Shown here piece by piece: positions 17,416 to 25,762 of a DNA stretch of 64,000 nt. The notes beneath the pieces are model-generated. The model was not told the origin of the DNA, did no database searches, and was given only the letters and a program-made list of their open reading frames with translations. The stretch is from NCBI RefSeq assembly GCF_000799715.1, contig NZ_JUHG01000019.1:1-64000 (forward strand). The letters run 5' to 3'. Source of the stretch: Martinezella rhizogenes (GTDB taxonomy: Bacteria; Pseudomonadota; Alphaproteobacteria; Rhizobiales; Rhizobiaceae). Both the position numbers and the translations under genes were made by a program. Position 1 is the first letter of the stretch, and the number at the start of each line of letters is the position of its first letter.

Positions 17416-17436
17416 TGCAATTGCGACTGAATTGCA
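17416..17436. promoter_or_regulatory. Mur-type operator 2 upstream of sitA
   Basis: Second 21-bp dyad, TGCAATT-N7-AATTGCA, starting 55 bases from operator 1. The two sites share outer TGCAA/TTGCA arms and the central GACT/AACT step. The rest of the 371-base gap between sitA and the XRE/cupin gene shows no gene. Confidence 0.68.
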
Positions 17437-17533
17437 ATAATGATCCGTGAAAACGCGCAAACTTTTTGACGAAACGAACCGAGCGACAGGAAAGAAGTCT
17501 ATGATTTTCCCGACAGCGGCGCTCAACCGCGTC

Positions 17534-18082
17534 CTAGAAGCTTGGGGGCGTACAGGCGCTGATGACTTCGCATGGCACCGGTCCGACACACCGGAAACGA
17601 TGTGGGCGTCGGCTCTCGAAGTAATAGGCGTCTCCCGGCCCGAGGATGCGCCTTTCCTCGTCCACCGTGACCTCGAGCCGACCGGACAGGACGATCCCTC
17701 CCTCCTCGCCTTCATGGACGAGCGGCACCTTGCCCGTGTCTGATCCCGGTTGGTAGCATTCCTTCAGGATCTGAAGGCTGCGACCAAACAGGTTGTCACC
17801 GATCTGGCGATAGGAGATCGGCCCCTTGCCGATCTCGACAAGCTCCTCGGCCGCATAGAAAGCCCTGCGGGATTTCTCGGGCTCGAATGCGAAGAATTCC
17901 GCAAGCCCGATCGGGATGCCGTCGAGAATGCGCTTCAGAGCGCCCACCGATGGATTGGTGGAATTCGACTCGATCAGCGAAATTGTCGAATTCGTCACCC
18001 CCGCCCGCTTCGCAAGTTCGCGCTGCGACAGATTGTGCGCCAGGCGCAGATGCCGCAAGCGGTTGCCAATATCGACGGACAT
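17534..18082 (-). CDS. XRE-family regulator with cupin domain (PuuR-like)
   Basis: 182 residues: helix-turn-helix (about 6-62, LRLAHNLSQRELAKRAGVTN, ISLIESN) followed by a cupin (about 105-178, with VHEGEEGGIVLSGRLEVTVD and PGDAYYFESRRPHRF). The layout matches PuuR-type regulators of polyamine and amine catabolism. It is divergent from the omega-aminotransferase across 146 bases and most likely controls it; the ligand is unknown. Confidence 0.88.
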   Translation of the reverse strand: MSVDIGNRLRHLRLAHNLSQRELAKRAGVTNSTISLIESNSTNPSVGALKRILDGIPIGLAEFFAFEPEKSRRAFYAAEELVEIGKGPISYRQIGDNLFGRSLQILKECYQPGSDTGKVPLVHEGEEGGIVLSGRLEVTVDEERRILGPGDAYYFESRRPHRFRCVGPVPCEVISACTPPSF

Positions 18083-18228
18083 GGATTCCTCATGTTTTCG
18101 GTTGTTCGATATATGGAAATATCATGTAATTCGTATTCTATTTTTCAATGACTTAGCAAGCAGCAGAAAAGGACTTGTTCAAAAACGGAAAATGCCTGAT
18201 GTGAATCACCACCTCAATGGAGAGAGCC

Positions 18229-19563
18229 ATGGATCAGATCAGCAAGCCGAACAGCCCCAGCCTCGAAAACTTCTGGATGCCTTTCACCGCAAACCGACAG
18301 TTCAAGACGGCTCCCCGCTTGCTGGCCTCGGCGGAGGGCATGTATTACACCGACGTCGACGGCAACAAGGTTCTCGATGGCACGGCCGGTCTCTGGTGCG
18401 TCAACGTCGGCCATGGCCGCGAGCGCATCACCCAGGCTGTCGAACGGCAGCTGCGCACCCTGGACTTCGCGCCGACGTTCCAGATGGGGCATCCGATCGC
18501 ATTCGAATTTGCGGAAAAGCTGGCAGCGATCGCGCCGGGTGGCCCCAACGCCAAGCTCGATCGCGTGTTCTTCACCGGATCCGGCTCTGAATCCGTGGAC
18601 ACCGCCCTCAAGATCGCCATCGCCTATCAGCGGGCGATCGGTCAGGGCACCCGGTCACGCATCATCGGCCGCGAGAAGGGCTATCACGGCGTCGGCTTCG
18701 GCGGTATTTCCGTCGGCGGCCTTGTCAACAACCGCCGCGTCTTCCCGCAGATCCCCGCCGACCATATGCGCCACACGCTCGACGTCGAGCGCAATGCCTT
18801 CTCCAAGGGCCTCCCGCAACACGGCATCGAGCTAGCCGAGGATCTCGAGCGTCTGGTAGCGCTGCACGGCGCGGAGACGATCGCAGCCGTCATCGTCGAG
18901 CCCATGTCCGGCTCGGCCGGCGTCGTCCTGCCGCCGAAGGGCTATCTGGAACGCCTGCGCGCGATTGCCGACAAGCACGGCATCCTTTTGATCTTCGACG
19001 AAGTCATCACCGGCTTCGGCCGTCTGGGCACCCCATTTGCGACCGACTATTTCGGCGTCGTGCCCGATCTCGTCACCACCGCCAAGGGCATCACCAACGG
19101 CGCAGTCCCGATGGGCGCCGTTTTCGCAAGCCGCAAGGTGCATGATGGCCTAATGACCGGACCGGAAAACCAGATCGAGCTCTTCCACGGCTACACCTAT
19201 TCCGGCCATCCCGTCGCCTGCGCCGCCGGCATTGCTACCCTGGAAATCTATCAGGAAGAAGGCCTGCTGACCCGCGGCGCCGAGCTCGCCGAGACCTGGC
19301 AGGACGCGCTTCACTCGCTGAAGGGCCTGCCCAACGTCCTCGATATCCGCAATCTCGGCGTCGTCGGTGCGATCGAACTTGCGCCGCGCGACGGTGCGCC
19401 TGGCACCCGCGCCTACGACGTCTTCGTCGACTGCTTCCAGAAGGGCCTGCTGATCCGGGTCACTGGGGACATCATCGCCCTGTCGCCGCCGCTCATCATC
19501 GAAAAGGACGAGATCGGCAAAATCGTCTCGATCCTCGGCGACGCCTTGAAGCGCGTATCCTAA
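18229..19563 (+). CDS. Class III aminotransferase, omega-amino acid (beta-alanine):pyruvate type
   Basis: 444-residue PLP enzyme. Lys286 in TTAKGITNG is the Schiff-base lysine, Asp258 in FDEVITGFGRLG contacts the PLP pyridine nitrogen, and GSGSESVDTALK binds phosphate. Close in length and motifs to beta-alanine:pyruvate transaminases, which move amino groups from beta-alanine or other omega-amines to pyruvate, giving alanine. I prefer the ATG at 18229 over 18217 because GGAGAG sits five bases before it. Alanine formed here could feed the alanine racemase/dehydrogenase genes next door (inference). Confidence 0.88.
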   Translation: MDQISKPNSPSLENFWMPFTANRQFKTAPRLLASAEGMYYTDVDGNKVLDGTAGLWCVNVGHGRERITQAVERQLRTLDFAPTFQMGHPIAFEFAEKLAAIAPGGPNAKLDRVFFTGSGSESVDTALKIAIAYQRAIGQGTRSRIIGREKGYHGVGFGGISVGGLVNNRRVFPQIPADHMRHTLDVERNAFSKGLPQHGIELAEDLERLVALHGAETIAAVIVEPMSGSAGVVLPPKGYLERLRAIADKHGILLIFDEVITGFGRLGTPFATDYFGVVPDLVTTAKGITNGAVPMGAVFASRKVHDGLMTGPENQIELFHGYTYSGHPVACAAGIATLEIYQEEGLLTRGAELAETWQDALHSLKGLPNVLDIRNLGVVGAIELAPRDGAPGTRAYDVFVDCFQKGLLIRVTGDIIALSPPLIIEKDEIGKIVSILGDALKRVS

Positions 19564-19586
19564 GCCATTCAATCGACCTCTGAGCT

Positions 19587-19616
19587 GCCCGGCATTTCCA
19601 ATGCCGGGCGCTTTCG
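19587..19616 (+). terminator. Terminator after the aminotransferase gene
   Basis: Perfect 10-bp stem GCCCGGCATT/AATGCCGGGC with a 3-base loop, then GCTTTCG. It lies 24 bases after the aminotransferase stop, between convergent genes. Confidence 0.7.
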
Positions 19617-19641
19617 TCTCCGCACAAGACGCGAAAGCCCT

Positions 19642-20106
19642 TCAGCGGCGGCCCTTTGCCCGGGTTGCCAGCACGTTTCTGATCGAAAAACTCGAATGGA
19701 TCCGCAGCACGCCCGGCAAGGTCGACAGGATCTCCTTGTGGATCCGCTCAAACTCTCCGGCGCCGGCAACCTCCACCTTCAAAAGATAATCCGATCCGCC
19801 CGTCATCAGGAAGCATTCCTGGATTTCCGGGTGCTTCCGAACGGCTGCCTCGAAGCGATTGAGGTGATCCTCGGTCTGCCGCTCCAGCGTGATGTTGATG
19901 ATCACGGCGATGGCACTCTCGCCTGAAACACTGTCGATGAGCGCTGTGTAACCACGAATCACGCCGGCCTTTTCAAGAAGATTGATACGCCGCAGGCAGG
20001 CGGACGGCGATAGCCCCACCTCGACCGCCAGCTTCGCATTGCTCATGCGCGCATTCAGCCGGAGCAGCCGAATGATGTTCCGGTCGATCACATCAATTCC
20101 CGACAT
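19642..20106 (-). CDS. dadR: Lrp/AsnC-family regulator (DadR-like)
   Basis: 154 residues: N-terminal helix-turn-helix (DVIDRNIIRLLRLNARMSNA, VGLSPSACLRRINLLEKAG) and a C-terminal RAM ligand-binding domain ending in the family segment LSTLPGVLRIHSSFSIR. It is divergent from the alanine racemase gene across a 128-base AT-rich gap, as Lrp-type activators of dadAX usually are. The alanine-responsive role is inferred from context. Confidence 0.87.
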   Translation of the reverse strand: MSGIDVIDRNIIRLLRLNARMSNAKLAVEVGLSPSACLRRINLLEKAGVIRGYTALIDSVSGESAIAVIINITLERQTEDHLNRFEAAVRKHPEIQECFLMTGGSDYLLKVEVAGAGEFERIHKEILSTLPGVLRIHSSFSIRNVLATRAKGRR

Positions 20107-20234
20107 GCATATTCTTTCAATTTATCGACGATAATTCTGAAAATCATGCATTCATCGAATAATCAAGCAGTAATCAGAGAGAAATTCATCGATCATTTCA
20201 ATATCCTGCTCCTAATAATAAAGAGGGGTTTTCC

Positions 20235-21368
20235 ATGGATGGCGGCGCGAGAATGAGCCCTGCTCCGGTACGGCAAAGGCAAGCCGGGGCAACGGGCTAC
20301 CTGACGATCGACCTCGATGCACTGCGCCGGAATTACGAGACGATTGCAACCACAGTGGCGCCGGCAAAGGCCGCCACCGTGGTCAAGGCCGATGCCTACG
20401 GGCTAGGTGCGGATCGAGTGGCCCCCGCCTTGTATCGCTCCGGATGCCGCGATTTTTTCGTCGCCCAGTTTGGGGAAGCCGAGGATTTGCGGCTCCACCT
20501 TGAAGGCAATGCCCGCATTTACGTGCTGAATGGCCTGCAGCCGGGTGCCGAGGTTGCCTGCGCGGAGGCCGGGATCATTCCAGTGCTGAACTCGATGGAG
20601 CAGTACAAGCGCTGGAAATCCGCCGCGCTCGGGCAAGGTCGCACTCTGCCGGCCGTCCTGCAATTCGACACGGGAATGTCGAGGCTGGGAATTCCGCCAG
20701 AGGATCGGGCGGCATTTGCCACGGAGCTTGCAACCACCGGCGCCGTCGAGATCCTGTTCATCATGAGCCATCTGGCCTCCGCCGATGAACCGGATAACGG
20801 GCAGAACACGGAACAACTCGCTGAGATGCAAAAGATCGCCGCCGAGTTTCCCCAGTTAGGCACCAGCTTCGCCAACTCCGGCGGTGTCTTCCTCGGGCAG
20901 GATTATCACGGCATCCTCACCCGTGCCGGCATCGCGGTCTATGGCGGCGCACAGACGGCGGGAAAGTCCAATCCCCTGCAGCCAATCGTTCGGCTCGACG
21001 TTGCCGTCGTGCAGACGAGAACCGTGTCGCCAGGAACCCTCATCGGATATGGCGGCACCCATGCAGCAAGGTCGGAAATGCGCCTTGCCACGCTTGCCGC
21101 CGGCTATGCGGACGGGCTCCCCCGCTGCCTCGGGGATCGAGGAGCGGTCTATCATGCTGGCGTGCGGTTGCCCATCGTCGGCCGCGTTTCCATGGACAGC
21201 ATTACGGTCGATGTCACCGCCCTACCACCGGGCACGCTTACCCTTGGCAGCCTCGTGGAGGTGATTGGACCGCACCAGACACTGGAAGACCTTGCCAAAT
21301 CGGCCGGAACCATCTCGTATGAGATCCTGACCGGCCTCGGCCACCGCTACCACCGCGACTATCTCTGA
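20235..21368 (+). CDS. dadX: Alanine racemase, catabolic (DadX-like)
   Basis: 377-residue fold-type III PLP enzyme interconverting L- and D-alanine. Lys51 in VVKADAYGLG forms the PLP Schiff base; the second catalytic Tyr lies in LIGYGGTH, and GYADGLPR and VSMDSITVDV are family signatures. A good GAGGGG ribosome site precedes the ATG. With dadA 28 bases downstream and a divergent Lrp regulator, it forms the classic alanine catabolic module rather than the cell-wall alr. Confidence 0.92.
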   Translation: MDGGARMSPAPVRQRQAGATGYLTIDLDALRRNYETIATTVAPAKAATVVKADAYGLGADRVAPALYRSGCRDFFVAQFGEAEDLRLHLEGNARIYVLNGLQPGAEVACAEAGIIPVLNSMEQYKRWKSAALGQGRTLPAVLQFDTGMSRLGIPPEDRAAFATELATTGAVEILFIMSHLASADEPDNGQNTEQLAEMQKIAAEFPQLGTSFANSGGVFLGQDYHGILTRAGIAVYGGAQTAGKSNPLQPIVRLDVAVVQTRTVSPGTLIGYGGTHAARSEMRLATLAAGYADGLPRCLGDRGAVYHAGVRLPIVGRVSMDSITVDVTALPPGTLTLGSLVEVIGPHQTLEDLAKSAGTISYEILTGLGHRYHRDYL

Positions 21369-21396
21369 CGTTCCCACCGCCATTTTCGAGGACAGC

Positions 21397-22647
21397 ATGA
21401 AAGTCACCATTCTCGGCGCCGGGGTCATCGGCGTCACGACCGCCTATCAGCTTGCCAAGGCGGGACACCAGGTCACGGTCGTCGACCGGCAGGCTGGACC
21501 CGCGCTTGAAACCAGTTTCGCCAATGCCGGGGAAGTCTCCTTCGGCTATTGCTCGCCCTGGGCCGCCCCGGGGATACCGCAGAAGGCGCTGAAGTGGCTT
21601 TTCATGAAGCACGCACCGCTGATCCTCCGCCCGAAGGTCGATGCGGCAATGCTGTCATGGCTCGTCAAGATGCTGTCGAACTGCACCTCGGAGCGTTACG
21701 CGGTCAACAAGAGCCGTATGTTGCGGCTTGCCGACTACAGCCGGATCGCGCTGGCCGACCTCAGGACGGAAACCGGAATTGCCTATGACGAGCGGATGCA
21801 GGGCACCTTGCAGCTCTTCAGAACACAGCAGCAGCTCGACGCGTCGGCTAAGGATGTGAAGGCGCTTGCCGCCGACGGCATACCCTATGAGGTTCTCGAT
21901 CGCGACGGGTGTATCCGAGTCGAGCCTGCTCTCAGCCGCGCACGGGACAAGATCGTCGGCGGCCTCCTGACCCCAAAGGATGAAACTGGCGACTGCTTCA
22001 AATTCACCAACGCGCTGGCGGCAAAGGCTGCGGAACTCGGCGTCCAGTTCATCTACGGACGCACGATCAAGGACCTGCAGGTCGAGGGCGGCCAGATACG
22101 CGGCATCCTGACCGATCAAGGACCGATAACCTCCGATGCCGTCGTCGTCGCACTGGGCAGCTATTCGCCTCTGCTCCTCAAGCAGGTCGGCATCGGTCTG
22201 CCCGTCTATCCCGTGAAGGGCTACTCGCTGACGATCCCGATCGTCGACCCGGCGCTTGCACCGGAATCGACCGTGATGGACGAGACCTACAAGATCGCCA
22301 TCACCCGTCTCGGCGACCGTATTCGCGTTGGCGGCATGGCGGAAATCTCCGGCTACACCAACGATCTCGGGCTCGCACGCCGCAATACGCTCGAACATTC
22401 GGTCATGGATCTGTTTCCCGGCGGCGACGTCAGCAGGGCGGCCTTCTGGTCGGGCCTGCGCCCGATGACACCAGATGGAACCCCGGTCATCGGCGCGACG
22501 AAAATCCGCGGCCTCTTCCTCAATACCGGCCACGGCACCCTCGGCTGGACCATGAGCTGCGGCTCGGCGCGGGTGGTCAGCGATCTGGTCAGCGGACGCA
22601 AGGCGGATATCGATACCGCCGACCTGTCAGTCGCGCGCTATGGATAA
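21397..22647 (+). CDS. dadA: D-amino acid dehydrogenase (DadA)
   Basis: 416-residue FAD enzyme that oxidises D-alanine and other D-amino acids to 2-oxo acids and ammonia, passing electrons to the respiratory chain. The FAD-binding motif VTILGAGVIGVTTAYQLAK is at residues 3-21, followed by family segments NAGEVSFGYCSPWAAPGIP and, near the C-terminus, GLFLNTGHGTLGWTMSCGSA. Co-transcribed with dadX. Membrane association is peripheral. Confidence 0.93.
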   Translation: MKVTILGAGVIGVTTAYQLAKAGHQVTVVDRQAGPALETSFANAGEVSFGYCSPWAAPGIPQKALKWLFMKHAPLILRPKVDAAMLSWLVKMLSNCTSERYAVNKSRMLRLADYSRIALADLRTETGIAYDERMQGTLQLFRTQQQLDASAKDVKALAADGIPYEVLDRDGCIRVEPALSRARDKIVGGLLTPKDETGDCFKFTNALAAKAAELGVQFIYGRTIKDLQVEGGQIRGILTDQGPITSDAVVVALGSYSPLLLKQVGIGLPVYPVKGYSLTIPIVDPALAPESTVMDETYKIAITRLGDRIRVGGMAEISGYTNDLGLARRNTLEHSVMDLFPGGDVSRAAFWSGLRPMTPDGTPVIGATKIRGLFLNTGHGTLGWTMSCGSARVVSDLVSGRKADIDTADLSVARYG

Positions 22648-22894
22648 TGCTATACGCCTCAAGCCTGAAACGATGTGACATCCACGGGCCACCGAGCAAC
22701 GGCCATTGCATACGTCACCCGATCCCAATGTCGTCATAATCGCCCGTTGGAACCCAAGCAGGCGAGGCCGAAAACTGTTGCCATCTGGCAACAGGGACGC
22801 ATGTCATGCGTGCAATTCGAAATTGCAGGCTTGCTTATCTCCGATTCTTGAGTATCATTACCGTCATCCGCAAATCAAACATAGGAGGCGTCAA

Positions 22895-22987
22895 ATGCAA
22901 ACTACATCCGTATTTACATGCGCCTCTGGCGGAATGTTTGTGATGGCCTTGGTACGCCCAATGCATCATCACACCCTTCGGCGCTAG
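22895..22987 (+). CDS. Possible 30-residue small protein, unknown
   Basis: Short reading frame starting MQTTSVFTCASGG and ending HHHTLRR. Its start is marked by a perfect AGGAGG (22883-22888) six bases upstream, rare for a chance frame in a 480-base gap. There is one short hydrophobic patch (GMFVMALV) and a His/Arg-rich tail. I recognise no family. It could be a small membrane-associated peptide, a leader peptide, or nothing. No other gene is visible between the dadA stop and this frame. Confidence 0.4.
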   Translation: MQTTSVFTCASGGMFVMALVRPMHHHTLRR

Positions 22988-23128
22988 TAGCCTAGATTCC
23001 CTGCCTTTTTGGCGTTTTCCATTGAAACTGACGTGACCGGCTGATCGAGTGGTCGTGCGCATTTTTGCGTCCGCAATCCATCAACTTTGTCACCCGTAAG
23101 AGGACCTGGCCGCCTGGAAGGCGCCGGG

Positions 23129-23380
23129 ATGATAACGATGACAGATTCACAATTACTGGTTGCCGACTCCTTGAGCGCGGCAGTGGACGAACTGTGCCAA
23201 AAATTCGGTGCCTGGAGGACGGCGCGTGCGCTGTTGTTCGCGGCCTGGAAACGGCATCAGACGCACAATATGGTCTCGGAGCTTTCAAACTACCAACTGC
23301 GAGATATCGGCCTTCCTGAGAGGGAGGATATGTTCGAACAGCCTAATTTCCTGTTTCGCAACATCCGACCCTTCGGCTAG
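23129..23380 (+). CDS. DUF1127 small protein
   Basis: About 83 residues. The C-terminal half holds the DUF1127 pattern: an amphipathic Arg-rich helix (WRTARALLFAAWKRHQTH) followed by LSNYQLRDIGLPERED. These small, often stress-induced proteins are abundant in Rhizobiaceae; relatives have been tied to RNA turnover and phosphate or C/N metabolism. Start uncertain: ATGs at 23129 and 23138 are both plausible. It stands alone, on the strand opposite the LacI gene. Confidence 0.75.
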   Translation: MITMTDSQLLVADSLSAAVDELCQKFGAWRTARALLFAAWKRHQTHNMVSELSNYQLRDIGLPEREDMFEQPNFLFRNIRPFG

Positions 23381-23454
23381 ATCACCAGCAAAAAGCGGCG
23401 TTGGAGCTGGCCTCAAAGCCACTCCGACGCCTTTCTGGCATGGCAAGATCTCAA

Positions 23455-24513
23455 TCAGGCATTTGATGGGGCCAAGGCGAAACTTTCGCGCCGAATAAGT
23501 TTGCTCGGGACGACATGGCGCATCGCCATGCCCTTGTCGGCCGCATCGATACGCTCCATCAGCATATCGACGGCGGCCTGCCCCATCTCTTCGACCGGCT
23601 GCTCGATCGTTGACAGCGGCGGAGAGGAGAATTCGCAGACCGGTGAACCATCGAACGAGACGATGGAGAAATCGTCGGGAATGTTCAAGCCCATCCGCTG
23701 CACGCGGCTGATGAACGAAATGGCCATGTCGTCACTGGTTGCGATCACCGCGGTCGGTCTATTCGCCAACCGCGCAAAGTCGGCAGCCGCCTGAACACCG
23801 ATCTCGAAGCCCTCTTGGTAATCGAGACGACCGCCCGATCGCGACACCGCTTCTTCGGAGAGCCCCGCGGCACGAAGGGCCTCGATCGTACCGGCATAAC
23901 GTTCGACGTCATGATAATTCCCCTCCGGACCGGCTATATAGAGGAAGCGTCTATGGCCCAGGCCGATCAACTCCGCCGTCACGTCCCGCATCGCTTCGCG
24001 GTCGTTCGTGACGACACTCGGCAAGCCGGCATCGCTCATGTCGAGCAGCATTGAGACGATCGGTAGGCCGGCATTGTCAAGGGACCGCCCGTCGACCTCC
24101 GGCAATTTCGACGACAGGATAACGGCACCACGCACAGTACCGCTGAATGCCAGATCCAGAATGTGACGCTCCGACATTTCGTCACGATCAAGGTTGGCGA
24201 TCATCAGATGGAAGCCGTTCTGGATCAGGGCCTTGTTGATACTTTGCAGAACCTGCGGAATGATCTGGGATACACCGTAATAAAGCGATCCCGGTAGGAT
24301 GATCATGATGATGTTGGATCTGCCGCTGCGAAGGCCTCGGGCCATGGCATTGGGCGTATAGCCCAGCTGCTTGGCGGCAGCATCGATCTTGGCGCGTGTC
24401 TTCTCATTCACCCGGCCCGGATTGGCGAGCGCGCGGCTGACTGTCGAGATGGCAACCCCGGCCAACCGCGCAACATCGGCCATCAGGGGTCCTGATTGCT
24501 CCTCCACCGGCAT
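23455..24513 (-). CDS. LacI-family repressor of the adjacent sugar operon
   Basis: LacI/GalR regulator of about 352 residues: helix-turn-helix MADVARLAGVAISTVSRALA with the hinge NAMARGLRSGRSN, then a periplasmic-binding-like sugar sensor. The frame is open to a TTG at 24549; I chose the ATG at 24513, but MADVARL at 24483 is also possible. It is divergent from the sugar isomerase gene, and two identical palindromes with a central CG lie in the gap. The inducer is unknown. Confidence 0.87.
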   Translation of the reverse strand: MPVEEQSGPLMADVARLAGVAISTVSRALANPGRVNEKTRAKIDAAAKQLGYTPNAMARGLRSGRSNIIMIILPGSLYYGVSQIIPQVLQSINKALIQNGFHLMIANLDRDEMSERHILDLAFSGTVRGAVILSSKLPEVDGRSLDNAGLPIVSMLLDMSDAGLPSVVTNDREAMRDVTAELIGLGHRRFLYIAGPEGNYHDVERYAGTIEALRAAGLSEEAVSRSGGRLDYQEGFEIGVQAAADFARLANRPTAVIATSDDMAISFISRVQRMGLNIPDDFSIVSFDGSPVCEFSSPPLSTIEQPVEEMGQAAVDMLMERIDAADKGMAMRHVVPSKLIRRESFALAPSNA

Positions 24514-24589
24514 ATCCTTGTTATTTTTCAATTTTTTACCTTCTCCCAAACGCCTGCCCTATTGGATGCTACGGCAATCACAGTCAATT

Positions 24590-24603
24590 GGCAAACGATT
24601 GCC
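24590..24603. promoter_or_regulatory. LacI-type operator 1
   Basis: GGCAAACGATTGCC, a near-perfect dyad with the central CG typical of LacI-family operators; flanking bases extend it to TTGGCAAACGATTGCCAA. It lies 77 bases before the LacI ATG used here. Confidence 0.7.
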
Positions 24604-24648
24604 AAAAACCACTTGCATAAAAAAACGACTTGGCTACTATCTGAGCAC

Positions 24649-24662
24649 GGCAAACGATTGCC
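24649..24662. promoter_or_regulatory. LacI-type operator 2
   Basis: Exact second copy of the 14-base core GGCAAACGATTGCC, 59 bases from operator 1 and about 90 bases upstream of the isomerase start. Two sites at this spacing could allow looping and control of both divergent promoters. Confidence 0.7.
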
Positions 24663-24750
24663 ATTTGCAGTGCATTGAAATTATTCGGATAATTTATTGC
24701 GGGCCTTGCTTCCGCAAGCGATTTCCCGTGCCTGGAGAACGGATAGCGTC

Positions 24751-25704
24751 ATGACCTCAACCGAACGGCTTCGCTTTGGCGTTGATCTTGTCACCTTCTT
24801 CCACCCCGGTTTCTGGGGCGTCGAGGATTATGACGGTATCATCGCCTTGTCCCGCAACGAGCCCCGCGCCTTCTGGGACAAGATTCTCGACAGCGTGCAG
24901 GCCTCCGGCGTCACCGGCGTCGAACTGACCTTTTCGCCTTTCAACTGGCAGGACGCGACGAAGACCTATGGGTCTGTCGAAGCCTTCGCCGGCGAATTGT
25001 CCAAACGCGGGCTGACGCTGGCGAGCGGCTTCTTCGCCGAACTTGAAGCAGCCGGCGATTTCACCGAGGGCGCGGCGCAGGCCGCCATTATCGACAAAGC
25101 CGAGAAATATGCCGAATTCCTGAAGGCCTGCGGCAGCGACATCATGGTCATCGGCGGCCCGCTGCGCCAGACGCTGGGCGCGCAGCCGGTGCGGTTTTTC
25201 GATTTCGAGCAGGCGCGCAAGATCGCCGATTTTCTCAATCGCCTCGGCGCGGCCCTTTACGCAAAGGGCGTTCGCCTGGCGATCCACACCGAGGCGCACT
25301 CGATCTTTGCATCCGCCCGCGACGTCGATCTGCTGATGCTGCTGACCGACCCGGCCTATGTGCATATGTGCCCGGACACGGCGCATATCATCGTTGCCGG
25401 GTCCGATCCGCTCCAGCTCGTCGATCGCCATCATGAGCGCGTCATCATCGCCCACTGGAAGGATGCGCTCGGGCCAATGCCGGCCGACACCCCGATCGAT
25501 GAGCATATCCATGATCGCCATCGCCCCTATTTCTGCGGCTTCGGCCTTGGCCGCGTCGATTGGCCAGGCTGGATCCGGCTGCTGCGTGATCGCGGCTATC
25601 AGGGCTGGGCCATTCTCGAACTTGACGCCGCACCCGATCCGATCAGTGACATCGCAAATGGGCTGACGCTCGTCCGGCAGGCGCTTCTGCCAATCTATCG
25701 CTGA
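24751..25704 (+). CDS. Sugar phosphate isomerase/epimerase family protein (TIM barrel)
   Basis: 317-residue xylose-isomerase-like TIM barrel. Likely metal ligands are in GVELTFSPFN, LAIHTEAHS, MCPDTAHI and the C-terminal WAILELDAAPD. I chose the ATG at 24751 (MTSTERLRFG); the longer frame upstream would run into the operator region. First gene of the LacI-controlled operon, so it probably acts on the imported sugar or on the product of the GMC oxidoreductase encoded last. Related proteins include inosose dehydratase and 3-keto-sugar enzymes; substrate not assignable by eye. Confidence 0.8.
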   Translation: MTSTERLRFGVDLVTFFHPGFWGVEDYDGIIALSRNEPRAFWDKILDSVQASGVTGVELTFSPFNWQDATKTYGSVEAFAGELSKRGLTLASGFFAELEAAGDFTEGAAQAAIIDKAEKYAEFLKACGSDIMVIGGPLRQTLGAQPVRFFDFEQARKIADFLNRLGAALYAKGVRLAIHTEAHSIFASARDVDLLMLLTDPAYVHMCPDTAHIIVAGSDPLQLVDRHHERVIIAHWKDALGPMPADTPIDEHIHDRHRPYFCGFGLGRVDWPGWIRLLRDRGYQGWAILELDAAPDPISDIANGLTLVRQALLPIYR

Positions 25705-25726
25705 ATTTTATAACCCTGGAACCAAC

Positions 25727-25748
25727 GGCCCCGCCAAGAGGGCCTTTT
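25727..25748 (+). terminator. Possible attenuator between isomerase and binding-protein genes
   Basis: Stem GGCCC/GGGCC with an 8-base loop followed by TTTT, ending 14 bases before the binding-protein start codon. Only 5 bp long, so weak; it may partly terminate transcripts or stabilise a processed downstream message. Confidence 0.35.
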
Positions 25749-25762
25749 GAAGAGGTGGAACA

